Positions 39,966 to 50,178 of a DNA stretch of 64,000 bases are shown here, piece after piece. The position numbers and the translations under genes were made by a program. The stretch comes from a virus, in IMG/VR virus record IMGVR_UViG_3300017782_000002, positions 1 to 64,000 of that record; one strand, 5' to 3'. Numbering within the stretch: position 1 is the first letter of the stretch; each line of letters opens with the position of its first letter. The notes beneath the pieces were generated by a model, which saw nothing but the letters and a program-made list of their open reading frames with translations, ran no database searches and had not been told where the DNA came from.

Positions 39966-42147
39966 AACAATTCCTACCTGGAATGAAGGAGTTTGGGAAG
40001 AAACTGTATTTGAGCAGATAGATGACTTTAGACAATTTATAGAAGATATATTTAAAGAACCTGGTCTATATGAATTTGATGAAACAGCATATGTATTTAA
40101 TGAAGAAGCAACTAGATTTAATAAACTAGGATTCTATTGTGATAAACCAATGAGATCAAAAGATTTCATGAAGTATTGGGAAGATCAAAAAAATAAATGT
40201 AGAGAAGGTGTAATATACAAAAATAAAGGTAAGACATGGTATCTCACTAGAGATTACTACATGTGGTTAAATTTTTTACCTATTTTTGATAAAGAAGAAA
40301 AAGCATACGGATTTGCTAAAGTAAGAGATGCTCAGTATCATATGGCTCTATATGAAATAATGGCTGAGATAAACTATAAACATGTTGCTATTCTTAAAAA
40401 AAGACAGATAGCATCTTCTTATTTTCATATGGGTAAACTAATCAATATGTATTGGTTTGAAGAAGGTGCTACATTAAAAATTGGAGCAGCCTTAAAAGAT
40501 TATATAAATGATAAAGGTTCATGGAAGTTTTTAGATGAATATAAAACTTTTCTAAATGAACACACTGCTTGGTATAGACCATCTAACCCTGGTAAAGTAT
40601 TATTATGGGAACAAAAGATTGAAGTAACAATAAATACTAGAAAAACACAAAAAGGTCTAAGATCTAAAATACAAGGTGCCTCTTTTGAAAAAAATGCTAC
40701 TGCAGGGGTAGGGGGTCCATGTACGTACTTCTTTCATGAAGAAGCAGGTATTGCCCCTAAAATGGATCAAACATATGAATACTTACGTCCTGCAATGTCT
40801 TCTGGTATGATGACAACAGGTCAATTTATTGCAGCAGGATCTGTTGGTGATTTAGATCATTGTAAACCATTAAAGATGTTTATTCTAAATCCAGAAGCTA
40901 ATGGTATATTAGGTGTAGAAACAAATTTAATGGATGATAAAGGTACAGTTGGTATAGCAGGTTTATTTATACCAGAACAATGGTCTATGCCTCCATACAT
41001 AGATCAGTATGGTAACTCTAATATTGAAGGTGCACTTAAATCTATAAAACGTGAAAGAGAGCAATGGAAAAGAGATTTAGAAGCAGAAGCATTTCAGTTA
41101 AGAGTATCTCAGAAACCTATAGATATAGCAGAAGCTTTTGCATATAGAAAAGAATCAATATTTCCTCAAGGTTTTTTATCTAGACAAATGAAAAGAATTG
41201 AAGATAAAGAATATTCATATGAGTTACTTGCTTTAGAATTTGATGGTAATAAAATATTACCTAAGAGAACTAAAAAATTACCTATTAATGAATTCCCTGT
41301 AAACAAAAAGAGAGAAGATAAAACAGGAGCTTTAGTAGTTTGGGAAAGACCTATTAATGATCCACCTTTTGGTACATACTATGCATCTATTGACCCTGTG
41401 TCAGAAGGTAAAACTACTACAACAGATTCACTTTGTAGTATTTTTGTATATAAAAATCCTATAGAAGTAACAAAAGAAACACCAGAAGGTTTAGAAACAT
41501 TTGTTGAGGGAGATAAAATTGTAGCATCATGGTGTGGTAGATATGATGATATAAATCAAACACATGAACAGTTATTAAAAATTATAGAATGGTACAATGC
41601 TTGGACACTTGTAGAGAATAACATATCTTTGTTTATACAATACATGATTGCCAAAAGAAAACAAAAATATTTAGTACCTAAATCACAAATTGTATTCCTA
41701 AAAGATTTAGGATCTAACAAAACAGTATACCAAGAATATGGTTGGAAAAATACTGGTACTTTATTTAAAAGTCATTTGGTATCTTATGCTATTGAATTCA
41801 TTAGAGAAGTTATAGATGAAGATACAGATGAAGAAGGTAAAGTTTATAAAAGTAAATATGGTGTTGAACGTATCCCTGACAAAATGTTGATAACTGAAAT
41901 GCTACAATACCATGAAGGACTAAACGTGGATAGATTAGTCTCTTTTTCTGCCTTAGTAGCTTTTGCTAAAATGCAACAAGCAAATAGAGGTTATGTTAAA
42001 CGTAAAGAGAGAGATAAGTCACTAGAAATCTTGGATAAGTCAAAGAAATTTGGTAAATTATCTATGAGTCCGTTTAGGAACATTGGTAGGAATAAAAAGA
42101 CCTCTGCAAAAAAAATGAAGAAAAACCCTTTTAAAAATATAAAATAA
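39952..42147 (+). CDS. terL: Terminase large subunit
   Basis: 731 residues. 'WYLTRDYYMWLNFLPI' (about 88-103) is typical of Bacteroidota phage TerL. 'AILKKRQIASSYFHMGKL' near 142-160 is the variant Walker A, and 'CTYFFHEEAGI' near 256 the Walker B with EE. The nuclease domain has 'YYASIDPVSEG' (about 477-487), 'LVENNISLF' near 544 and 'GLNVDRLVSFSALVAF' near the C terminus, giving the three acidic residues of the RNase H-like fold. It cuts and pumps DNA into the head. A 1-bp overlap leads to a tiny ORF. Confidence 0.9.
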   Translation: MINYKTIPTWNEGVWEETVFEQIDDFRQFIEDIFKEPGLYEFDETAYVFNEEATRFNKLGFYCDKPMRSKDFMKYWEDQKNKCREGVIYKNKGKTWYLTRDYYMWLNFLPIFDKEEKAYGFAKVRDAQYHMALYEIMAEINYKHVAILKKRQIASSYFHMGKLINMYWFEEGATLKIGAALKDYINDKGSWKFLDEYKTFLNEHTAWYRPSNPGKVLLWEQKIEVTINTRKTQKGLRSKIQGASFEKNATAGVGGPCTYFFHEEAGIAPKMDQTYEYLRPAMSSGMMTTGQFIAAGSVGDLDHCKPLKMFILNPEANGILGVETNLMDDKGTVGIAGLFIPEQWSMPPYIDQYGNSNIEGALKSIKREREQWKRDLEAEAFQLRVSQKPIDIAEAFAYRKESIFPQGFLSRQMKRIEDKEYSYELLALEFDGNKILPKRTKKLPINEFPVNKKREDKTGALVVWERPINDPPFGTYYASIDPVSEGKTTTTDSLCSIFVYKNPIEVTKETPEGLETFVEGDKIVASWCGRYDDINQTHEQLLKIIEWYNAWTLVENNISLFIQYMIAKRKQKYLVPKSQIVFLKDLGSNKTVYQEYGWKNTGTLFKSHLVSYAIEFIREVIDEDTDEEGKVYKSKYGVERIPDKMLITEMLQYHEGLNVDRLVSFSALVAFAKMQQANRGYVKRKERDKSLEILDKSKKFGKLSMSPFRNIGRNKKTSAKKMKKNPFKNIK

Positions 42148-42242
42148 TGTATGAATACGTAACAACCTGTACAGATCCTTATTTATCTTTTGTGTATGTT
42201 TACATAACAGAGTATATAGATTATGTTGAAAAAGACAACTAA
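42147..42242 (+). CDS. Tiny acidic-aromatic ORF between terL and portal (31 aa)
   Basis: MYEYVTTCTDPYLSFVYVYI then TEYIDYVEKDN. It starts on the TAATG at the terL stop, ends three bases before the portal ATG and fills the gap exactly, so it is probably translated and couples the two genes. No family recognised. Confidence 0.5.
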   Translation: MYEYVTTCTDPYLSFVYVYITEYIDYVEKDN

Positions 42243-42245
42243 AAT

Positions 42246-44999
42246 ATGAAAGTATATAATGCACTACAATTAAAAAAAGGAGCTAAGGTTAAGAAGGACC
42301 TAAAATTTGCAAACCTAAATCAACCTTTACAATTTATACCATCTAAAGAAAAAGATGATGATTGGGCTGCTTGGAATTTAGATTGGCTAGAAACTAGAGG
42401 TATGGATCAGCTTAAGAAAAACTCTAGAAGACTTTTAAAAAATTATAAACTAGCTAAAGGTATAATTGATAAAACAGACTACATAGTTGAAGAAGAAAAT
42501 GACTATGCAGATTTAATGGATGTTTTAACAAAAGAGGATGAGTCAGCATTAGAGCTTAAATTTTATCCAATAATTCCAAACGTTGTAAATGTATTAACAG
42601 GAGAATTCAGTAAGAGATACACAAAAGTACAGTTTAGAGCTGTAGATGATACATCTTATAATGAGATGTTAGAACAAAAAAGAGCTATGATTGAGGAGAA
42701 TCTTTTAACAGATGCCTACAACAAGCTTATGATAAACATGATCCAGCAAGGAGCTGATCCTAATTCAGAAGAAGTACAACAACAATTATCTACAGAAAAT
42801 TTAAAAACATTACCTGAGATAGAAGATTTTTTTAGCAAAAGTTATAGAAGTTTAATAGAAGAATGGGCATCACATCAATTAAATGTAGATGAAGAAAGAT
42901 TTAAAATGCAAGAACTTGAAGAAAGAGCATTTAAAGATATGCTTATTTGTGATAGAGAGTTTTGGCATTTTAAAATGAATGAGGATGATTATGATGTAGA
43001 ATTATGGAATCCTGTTTTAACATTCTATCAAAAATCTCCTGAGTCAAGATATATATCAGAATCTAATTTTGCTGGTAAATGTGATATGATGACAGTTGCA
43101 GATGTTATTGACAAGTATGGTTACTTAATGGATGAAGAGCAATTAAGATCTATGCAAAATATACATCCTGCTAGAAACTCACAATATTTGTTAAATGGTA
43201 TGCAAAATGATGGTTCATATTATGATGCAAGTAGATCACACAAATGGAATACAGAATCACCTAGTTTAGATTACAGAAAGTTAATGAGTAACTATGGAAG
43301 TAATCCTGGTGTTGAAGGAGACATTGTAAATTGGATATTGCAAGAAGGAAATGACATAAGTCAATGGGGACAAGCAGACATGATGCGTGTTACTACAGTG
43401 TATTGGAAAACTCAAAGAAAAATAGGTCACCTTACAAGAATAGATACTACTGGTGAACTTATACAAAAAATAATTGATGAAGATTATAAAGTAAATGATA
43501 AACCTGTATATAACACAAGATTATTTAAAGATAAAACAAGAGATAATTTAATTGAAGGAGAACATATAGATTGGTTCTGGATCAATGAGGTGTGGGGAGG
43601 CGTTAAAATAGGACCAAATGGACCTCAGCATTGGAGATCAGAAGATAATGACGTAGATCCAATGTATTTAGGTATTAATGCTAAAAAACCAGGTAAAGTA
43701 AAATACCAGTTTAAAGGTGAAGATACTTTATACAATTGTAAACTACCTGTAGAGGGTAGAGTATTCTCAGACAGAAATACAAGATCAACTTCTTTAGTTG
43801 ATTTAATGAAACCATATCAAATTGGATATAATATGGTAAATAATCAAATAGCAGACATACTAGTAGATGAGCTAGGTACTGTTATTATGTTTGATCAAAA
43901 TGCTTTACCACGTCACTCAATGGGAGAAGACTGGGGTAAGAATAATTTAGAAAAAGCTTATGTAGCAATGAAAGATTTTGGTATGATGCCTTTAGACACA
44001 TCTATTACTAATACTGAAAATGCTGTAAACTTTAATCATTACCAAACATTAAACTTAGAACAAACTAATAGATTAATGTCTAGAATTCAATTAGCTAATC
44101 ATTTTAAACAACAGGCATTTGAATCTATAGGAATAAATCAACAACGTATGGGTACACCTATTGCACAACAAACAGCAACAGGAGTTACACAAGCAATGAA
44201 TCAATCATTTTCACAAACAGAACAGTACTTTACACAACACTCTGATCATCTAATGCCAAGAGTACATCAAATGAGAACTGACTTATCACAGTTTTACCAT
44301 AGTACTAAACCATCTGTTAGATTAAGTTATATGACATCAGAAGCAGAAAAGGTAAACTTTACTATTAATGGTCAAAAATTATTGTTAAGAGATTTTAATG
44401 TGTTTGCTACAACTAAAACAAACCATAGAGAAACATTACAACAATTAAAAGAAATGGCTTTACAGAACAATACAACAGGGGCATCTATTTACGACCTTGG
44501 TAATGTACTTAAGTCTAACTCTATTGCTGAAGTATCAGACATACTAAAAGATGCTGAAGCTAAAACACAGCAACAAAAACAAGCAGAAATGCAACAACAA
44601 CAAAAAATGCAAGAGCAACAATTACAAGCTCAGCAACAACAGCAACAAGCTCAACAACAGTTTGAAGCTGAACAAGCTGATGCTGAAAGGCAAAAAGACA
44701 TTACTGTTGCTGAAATAAGATCTGCAGGTTATGGTGCAATGCAAGATATTGATGAAAATAAACAAAGTGACTTCCAAGATGCTATGAAAGACATACGTGA
44801 AAGAGATCAATACAGAGAGCAAATGAACTTCAAAAGAGAACAAGCTACTAATGACAACTCAAATAAAAGAGCAAAAATGGACATTGATAGAGAAAAACTT
44901 GCTACTCAACGTGAAATAGCTGCTAAAAACTTAGAAATTGCACGTGAAAATAAAAACAAATATGATGTAAAACCTAAGAAAAAGGATAAGAAAAAATAA
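42246..44999 (+). CDS. Portal protein
   Basis: 917 residues. 'FYPIIPNVVNVLTGEFSKRYTKVQFRAVD' (in two parts, about 107-135) is the characteristic N-terminal segment of large portals of crAss-like phages, followed by clip, stem and wing regions. Residues about 774-815 are Gln-rich ('KTQQQKQAEMQQQQKMQEQQ' and onward) and the C-terminal 150 residues are charged coils. It forms the dodecameric ring that TerL docks on. Longer than typical portals (about 500-750). Confidence 0.8.
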   Translation: MKVYNALQLKKGAKVKKDLKFANLNQPLQFIPSKEKDDDWAAWNLDWLETRGMDQLKKNSRRLLKNYKLAKGIIDKTDYIVEEENDYADLMDVLTKEDESALELKFYPIIPNVVNVLTGEFSKRYTKVQFRAVDDTSYNEMLEQKRAMIEENLLTDAYNKLMINMIQQGADPNSEEVQQQLSTENLKTLPEIEDFFSKSYRSLIEEWASHQLNVDEERFKMQELEERAFKDMLICDREFWHFKMNEDDYDVELWNPVLTFYQKSPESRYISESNFAGKCDMMTVADVIDKYGYLMDEEQLRSMQNIHPARNSQYLLNGMQNDGSYYDASRSHKWNTESPSLDYRKLMSNYGSNPGVEGDIVNWILQEGNDISQWGQADMMRVTTVYWKTQRKIGHLTRIDTTGELIQKIIDEDYKVNDKPVYNTRLFKDKTRDNLIEGEHIDWFWINEVWGGVKIGPNGPQHWRSEDNDVDPMYLGINAKKPGKVKYQFKGEDTLYNCKLPVEGRVFSDRNTRSTSLVDLMKPYQIGYNMVNNQIADILVDELGTVIMFDQNALPRHSMGEDWGKNNLEKAYVAMKDFGMMPLDTSITNTENAVNFNHYQTLNLEQTNRLMSRIQLANHFKQQAFESIGINQQRMGTPIAQQTATGVTQAMNQSFSQTEQYFTQHSDHLMPRVHQMRTDLSQFYHSTKPSVRLSYMTSEAEKVNFTINGQKLLLRDFNVFATTKTNHRETLQQLKEMALQNNTTGASIYDLGNVLKSNSIAEVSDILKDAEAKTQQQKQAEMQQQQKMQEQQLQAQQQQQQAQQQFEAEQADAERQKDITVAEIRSAGYGAMQDIDENKQSDFQDAMKDIRERDQYREQMNFKREQATNDNSNKRAKMDIDREKLATQREIAAKNLEIARENKNKYDVKPKKKDKKK

Positions 45000-45069
45000 T
45001 CATAGCTATATACTACAAAAAACTTTACTAGACTTAAGAAATTTCTAAGGTTTATAAAAAAAACTTTAG

Positions 45070-45077
45070 TATATTGT
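45070..45077 (+). promoter_or_regulatory. Possible late promoter
   Basis: GTATATTGTATAT with TATATTGT at 45070-45077 resembles the GTATATTAT element of other late genes. The -33 region is weak. It lies in the 119-bp gap between the portal and the scaffold-like gene. Confidence 0.45.
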
Positions 45078-45118
45078 ATATGTAATAAACCAAAACATTA
45101 ACCAAACCAATATATATT

Positions 45119-46462
45119 ATGGAAGAATCCAACATGGAAACAACAAACGTACAGCAAGTAGATGTAGATTTAGATGAAATCTTTAATGGTGCTCCAGGAG
45201 CGTCATCTGTTACGTTACCATCAACTGAAGAAACTAGTGAAAAACCAAAACCAAATGTATTTTCTAGGAACGCAGAAGTAGATTTAGGTTTCTTAGAACC
45301 AAAAGAAAATGAAGATACAAAAGATGAATCCTCTAAAGAAGTTGACGCAGAAGCTAAAACTGAAGAGGGAACTGCAGAAATTGCAGATAAAGGAGTGGAG
45401 ACTAAACCAGCAGATACAAAAACTCAAGAAGGAGATAAAGTCTCTGAGTCAGAAATAGATGAAATTTTAAATGAAGGTTTAGAAGTAGCAGAAGATGAAG
45501 ATGAAAAGTCTACTGCTAAAGGTAGAAAAAGAATTAATGATATGGCTGACGTTTTCAAGAAGATGATTGAAAATGATGAAATCATTCCTTTTGATGATGA
45601 TAAAGACTTAGAAGAATATACAGCTAAAGATTGGAAAGAGCTTATTAAAGCTAACATGGATGAGAGAGCTAACAAAGTTAGAAGAGAAACTCCAAAACAG
45701 TTTTTTGACAGTTTACCACAAGAATTACAAGTTGCAGCAAAATATGTTGCAGATGGTGGTCAAGATTTAAAAGGTTTATTTGCAACTTTATCACAAGTTG
45801 AAGAAACAAGATCTTTAGACATGTCTACTGAAAAGGGACAAGAACATATTGTAAGAGAATACTTAACTGCTACAGGGTATGGTAATGTAGAAGAAGTTAA
45901 TGAAGAAATAGAAATTTGGAAAGATTTAGGAAAGCTTGAAAAACAAGCAACTAAATTTAAACCAAAATTAGATAAGATGTCAGAAGCAGTTGTTGCTAAA
46001 AAATTAGAAGAGCAGGAAATGAAACGTGCACAACAACAAAAAGCTTCAGAAAACTATATGGCTAATGTATATCACACATTAAAAGATGGTAAATTAGGAG
46101 ACATGAAAGTAAATAAGAAGACACAATCAATGTTATATAATGGTTTAGTTTCTCCTTCTTATCCTTCTATCTCTGGTGAGAATACTAATTTGCTAGGACA
46201 TTTATTAGAAAAATACCAATTTGTTGAGCCAAATTACAACTTAGTATCAGAAGCACTATGGTTACTAGCTGATCCAGAAGGATATAAAAGTCAACTAAAA
46301 ACACAAGGTACTAATGCAGCTGTAGAACAAACAGTAAGAAAACTAAAAACAGCACAAGCAAGTAAAAACGCATCTTCTAGTAAAACAGGAGGAGAGAAAT
46401 CTAGCAGTAGAGGACCAAAAAGAACTTTACCTAGAAACAACAACATATTTAAAAGATTTTAA
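45119..46462 (+). CDS. Probable scaffold protein
   Basis: 447 residues. The first 150 residues are highly acidic and disordered ('EPKENEDTKDESSKEVDAEA'), the middle and C terminus are helical and charged, and the tail is Lys/Ser-rich and basic ('KRTLPRNNNIFKRF'). Gene order portal-scaffold-coat and the acidic-helical composition fit a capsid scaffold. No catalytic motif visible. It should be removed or cleaved during maturation. Confidence 0.65.
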   Translation: MEESNMETTNVQQVDVDLDEIFNGAPGASSVTLPSTEETSEKPKPNVFSRNAEVDLGFLEPKENEDTKDESSKEVDAEAKTEEGTAEIADKGVETKPADTKTQEGDKVSESEIDEILNEGLEVAEDEDEKSTAKGRKRINDMADVFKKMIENDEIIPFDDDKDLEEYTAKDWKELIKANMDERANKVRRETPKQFFDSLPQELQVAAKYVADGGQDLKGLFATLSQVEETRSLDMSTEKGQEHIVREYLTATGYGNVEEVNEEIEIWKDLGKLEKQATKFKPKLDKMSEAVVAKKLEEQEMKRAQQQKASENYMANVYHTLKDGKLGDMKVNKKTQSMLYNGLVSPSYPSISGENTNLLGHLLEKYQFVEPNYNLVSEALWLLADPEGYKSQLKTQGTNAAVEQTVRKLKTAQASKNASSSKTGGEKSSSRGPKRTLPRNNNIFKRF

Positions 46463-46507
46463 AAATAGACAACAACAATAATTATTAATTAAAAACAATT
46501 TCAAAAA

Positions 46508-48136
46508 ATGGCAACACCAGTTTTAAACAACGGTCTCTTCCTCAGAGACACTAATTACAAAGCTAGTTCCCATATTGATTCTTATCACTTAACGAATATG
46601 TTAGGTAATGCTGAGCCAACTGACATGGGTCCTGTGGACTTATGGGCTATGACGCAGAAGGTAGAAATGCCTTTATACCAAATGGCTTCTTTTGGTGGAA
46701 AGAATACAATCATGGTTGACAACGCTCGTGGGGAGTACAAATGGCAAACACCAGTAGCTCAAGAATTACCTGTTTCTTTAGGGAAAATTGACACTATGGC
46801 TGCCGGAACAAGAGGTATTGATGGACAATCATTCAAAATTAAACTATCTAAAAGAGAGTTTGGTCACGGTGACATCATTACTTATGATAAGTATAATGGA
46901 CTTGAACTTTACATTACTGCAGATGATATTTTGCAAGTAGGTGATGGTTGGATTTATACTTGTGAGTTAGTTAACAGTAACTCAACTACAGGTCTAGCTG
47001 ACAAATATCTTGTAGCTGGAACTAAATTCTTTAGAAAAGGTTCTGCAAGAGGTGAGTATGGAGAAAGATTCTCTGACATCACTACAGGAGCTGGCTTCAG
47101 AGAGTACTACAACTTTGTTGGAGGTGCTGAAGCTCACGTACACTATTCTATTTCTAGCCGTGCTGATCTTATGATCAAAGGTGGTATGAATGCTGATGGT
47201 TCTGTACCAGTAACTGAAATCTGGAGAAACTTTGATAAGTCTGTAGATCCATCATTAAACTCTATTGAAGATATTGCTTCTGCAATGGGTAAAGACTATG
47301 TTAAAAAAGCATTTGATAACGGATCTCTTTCTAGAACTTTCTTAACTTCTATGGAAGGTGCTCACTTATCTAAAATTGCTAATGACATTGAAACTTACTT
47401 AATGTGGGGTCATGGTGGTAGAGTTAAGCAAGACGGTCCGGATGACTTAAGATTATCTGTAGGTCTTTGGAAGCAATTAGACAACTCTTTCAAGAGAGTA
47501 TACAACAAATCAGGATTTGATTTAGATATGTTCAAAAATGAACTATATAACTTCTATGCTGGTAAAGTTGAGTTTGATGGTCCAGATCCAAAACGTCAAC
47601 TAGTTGTTCAAACTGGTATTGGTGGTATGCAACTAATCAACACTGCTATTGCTGCTGAGGCAGGTGGTGCTGCAGGTGCAGGTGTACAAACGTCATTAAC
47701 TGACATTGGTGCAATCACTGGTAAAGGAATGGACTTAGGATACGGATTTGCGTACACTAGCTTCATCATTCCTTTCTTAGCTAATGTTAAGTTTGTATTA
47801 AACCCAGCGTTTGATAACTTACATACTAATGACATTGAGAATCCTTTAGTAGATGGTCGTCCATTATCTTCTTACAGCTACATCATCTTTGATGTTACTG
47901 ATTCAGGAAGTGATAACATCCACTTATTAAAACTATCTTGGGATAACCAATTAAAATGGTTCTACCAAAATGGTACTATGGATTACATGGGAAGAACTCA
48001 AGGGTTTGCTTCTACAGGACACTTTAACGGGTATAGAGTTATGATGACTCAAACAATGCCTGCTATATGGGTAGAAGATCCAACTAAGGTTCTTAAAATT
48101 GTAATGAAGAATCCAATTACTGGAGGATCATTCTAA
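46508..48136 (+). CDS. Major capsid protein
   Basis: 542 residues, beginning MATPVLNNGLFLRDTNYKAS. The mixed beta/alpha pattern, gene position after portal and scaffold, strong codon bias toward C-ending codons and a terminator straight after the gene all point to the coat protein. A long insertion-like segment (about 380-400, Ala/Gly-rich) may be surface-exposed. HK97 fold is expected by position but not proven by motif. Confidence 0.8.
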   Translation: MATPVLNNGLFLRDTNYKASSHIDSYHLTNMLGNAEPTDMGPVDLWAMTQKVEMPLYQMASFGGKNTIMVDNARGEYKWQTPVAQELPVSLGKIDTMAAGTRGIDGQSFKIKLSKREFGHGDIITYDKYNGLELYITADDILQVGDGWIYTCELVNSNSTTGLADKYLVAGTKFFRKGSARGEYGERFSDITTGAGFREYYNFVGGAEAHVHYSISSRADLMIKGGMNADGSVPVTEIWRNFDKSVDPSLNSIEDIASAMGKDYVKKAFDNGSLSRTFLTSMEGAHLSKIANDIETYLMWGHGGRVKQDGPDDLRLSVGLWKQLDNSFKRVYNKSGFDLDMFKNELYNFYAGKVEFDGPDPKRQLVVQTGIGGMQLINTAIAAEAGGAAGAGVQTSLTDIGAITGKGMDLGYGFAYTSFIIPFLANVKFVLNPAFDNLHTNDIENPLVDGRPLSSYSYIIFDVTDSGSDNIHLLKLSWDNQLKWFYQNGTMDYMGRTQGFASTGHFNGYRVMMTQTMPAIWVEDPTKVLKIVMKNPITGGSF

Positions 48137-48151
48137 TAACAACTGAAAGAC

Positions 48152-48172
48152 GGAGGGGTGTTATGCCCCTCC
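48152..48172 (+). terminator. Rho-independent terminator after the coat protein gene
   Basis: GGAGGGG and CCCCTCC pair around a 7-base loop and are followed by TTATTTCTT. It ends the coat protein transcript. Confidence 0.85.
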
Positions 48173-48218
48173 TTATTTCTTAAACCAATAATTAATAATT
48201 AACCAATAAAAAAGTATT

Positions 48219-49241
48219 ATGAAAGTAAATGATGTAACAATTACTGAAAAGTATCAAGCAACTAAAAACAAACAAGTTGCAATAAAACCTTATTTTAATC
48301 CTGATATATCTAATATGGGATTAGAAAAATATAACCAAACATTATTTGATGGTGTATGGCATCACGAAAGTTTGGCATGTTTAGAAAGAAATGGAATAGC
48401 AAGATATGTAACAGGATTAAATGAATTTGCACCTAGTGTTAAAACATTACCTCCTGCAGAAAAAAAGGCTAAAATAAAAGAAATTAGAGAAGTGGTTTCA
48501 CAATTAGAAAAAGAACTAGCAGCAAATGTTATTGATCCAGAAGATAAAGACTTTTGGAACAAAGTTCAAGTTTTGAGACCTGATAATCATAAGTTTTGGG
48601 ATAAAATTGAACTAAAGGTAGGTAATGAACCATTATTTCTTGATCCTTCTGTTGATCCTTATGATTTAATAAAAATATATGCAATAGAAGCTGGAGGTTT
48701 TTCTATAGTATCTCCTAACTTACGTCAAGCAAAGATAGACGGAACTAGGTTTTATTTAAATAGAACAAAAGATTCAGCTAGCACTAGAACATCTGTATCT
48801 AAAACTAAAAACAGAGCTCTAGCAGCATTGCAAAATTTATATGATACTGACACAACCAAGTTATTATATGTAGCAAAAGTTGTTGACTCAAACAGTACAC
48901 AGTATATAAAAGGAACTCCTATTGATGTATTATATGAGAATATGGATGCATACATAAATGGACAAGGAGCTGAAAGACGTACAAAAGAAGCAGCTGAAAA
49001 TTTTGTTAAAACAGCTAATTCTAATATGGAAGATCTTAAAATTAGAGCTGTCATAAAAGATGCAATAACATATAACTTAATGACTAGTAAGTCAGACGGT
49101 CATATTTATGATAAGTATTCTGGTTCTAAGTTAGGTGCAAGACCTTCAGAAGTACTTGAGTTTCTTAAGAACCCAAAAAATGATGATGTACTACAACGTT
49201 TCTTAGATGAAGTAGAAGAGTTGTGGGATAACGAAAACTAG
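48219..49241 (+). CDS. Conserved-type head protein, unknown role
   Basis: 340 residues, helical, with 'NPDISNMGLEKYNQTLFDGVWHHE' (in two parts) near residue 28 and a helical C terminus ending LWDNEN. Located between the coat protein and connector genes, so an auxiliary or head-completion protein is likely. No family recognised. Confidence 0.6.
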   Translation: MKVNDVTITEKYQATKNKQVAIKPYFNPDISNMGLEKYNQTLFDGVWHHESLACLERNGIARYVTGLNEFAPSVKTLPPAEKKAKIKEIREVVSQLEKELAANVIDPEDKDFWNKVQVLRPDNHKFWDKIELKVGNEPLFLDPSVDPYDLIKIYAIEAGGFSIVSPNLRQAKIDGTRFYLNRTKDSASTRTSVSKTKNRALAALQNLYDTDTTKLLYVAKVVDSNSTQYIKGTPIDVLYENMDAYINGQGAERRTKEAAENFVKTANSNMEDLKIRAVIKDAITYNLMTSKSDGHIYDKYSGSKLGARPSEVLEFLKNPKNDDVLQRFLDEVEELWDNEN

Positions 49242-49244
49242 AAC

Positions 49245-49952
49245 ATGGCAATTAACAACACTACATTACAAATAAAGTTTAAACAAAGACTTAACAAGCT
49301 AGCTAGTAATGACTATGATAATATAGAGTGTTGGCAGATTGTAGAAGCTTTTAATAAAGCTCAAATAGAGTGGTGTAGAAGAAACTTACATGGTAATAAT
49401 ATGTTTAAAGAAGGGGATGAGGCATCTAAACGTAGGATAGATGACCTCCAACCTCTTTTAAATAGATTAGTTTTAACAGGAGTTAACAATGCTGATCATT
49501 TTGAAGGTAATAACTTTCCTGCAGATTATCTAGAATATAAGAGAGTTAGTATTAATGCTACTAATGATTGTTGTACAACAGAAAGATCTATGACTGTATA
49601 TTTAGCTGAAGAAGCTAATGTTGATCTTATAATGAGAGATCCTTTAAAAAGACCAGATTTTGAGTGGGGTGAAACTTTTTGTACAATGCAACAAAATACA
49701 GTAAGGATATATCATAGAGACTTTAATATTGTTAGTCCTGTATTAACTTATTATAGAAGACCTAGAATGATAGAAATAATGAATTGTACAGATCCATATA
49801 CTCAAGCAGCATCAGCAGCGGATGTTACTTGTGAATTTAAAGATGACGTTGTAGAATTATTAATTGATGAAGCTGTAGCAATCATAGCAGGAGACATAGA
49901 TTATGTACAACAGCAAATGAGAGGAACACAATCATCAGAAAGAAACAATTAA
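49245..49952 (+). CDS. Probable head-tail connector (ring protein)
   Basis: 235 residues, helical N terminus ('IVEAFNKAQIEWCRRNLHG'), 'FPADYLEYKRVSINATN' near 88-104, 'SPVLTYYRRPRMIEI' near 164-178 and a helical end with 'VVELLIDEAVAIIAGD'. This strand-plus-helix arrangement and location match tail-adaptor or ring proteins of crAss-like podoviruses. A CC pair near 109 is notable. Confidence 0.55.
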   Translation: MAINNTTLQIKFKQRLNKLASNDYDNIECWQIVEAFNKAQIEWCRRNLHGNNMFKEGDEASKRRIDDLQPLLNRLVLTGVNNADHFEGNNFPADYLEYKRVSINATNDCCTTERSMTVYLAEEANVDLIMRDPLKRPDFEWGETFCTMQQNTVRIYHRDFNIVSPVLTYYRRPRMIEIMNCTDPYTQAASAADVTCEFKDDVVELLIDEAVAIIAGDIDYVQQQMRGTQSSERNN

Positions 49953-49954
49953 AT

Positions 49955-50062
49955 ATGCCAGCAAAAAAGAAACAAGCAAGTTTAGGAAAAACAAAAAATA
50001 CAACTACTTATAAGAAAGGTGGAGAGAAAAAAAGTAAAAGAAAAGCTTACAAAAGAAAATAA
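49955..50062 (+). CDS. Tiny highly basic protein (35 aa)
   Basis: MPAKKKQASLGKTKNTTTYK then KGGEKKSKRKAYKRK, about half Lys/Arg. It begins three bases after the connector stop. Basic mini-proteins like this are common in phage heads and may bind DNA. Confidence 0.55.
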   Translation: MPAKKKQASLGKTKNTTTYKKGGEKKSKRKAYKRK

Positions 50063-50101
50063 AGTAGTATATTATAGTATACAATAGTAAAGGTTAAGAT
50101 T

Positions 50102-50140
50102 CGGCTACCTTTATTATGGTGATATAAAGCCGTTCTTTTT
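50102..50140 (+). terminator. Terminator and leader hairpins upstream of 50179
   Basis: CGGCT...AGCCG (50102-50106 with 50128-50132) with a nested ACC...GGT pair is followed by TTCTTTTT, so it should end the 48219-50062 transcript. Downstream, CCTG-CTAAAA-CAGG (50155-50168) sits just 10 bp ahead of the next ATG, where it could affect translation. A GTATATTAT element (50068-50075) lies before the terminator, not after it. Confidence 0.6.
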
Positions 50141-50178
50141 ATTATAAATAAAGACCTGCTAAAACAGGCATTTTAAAA

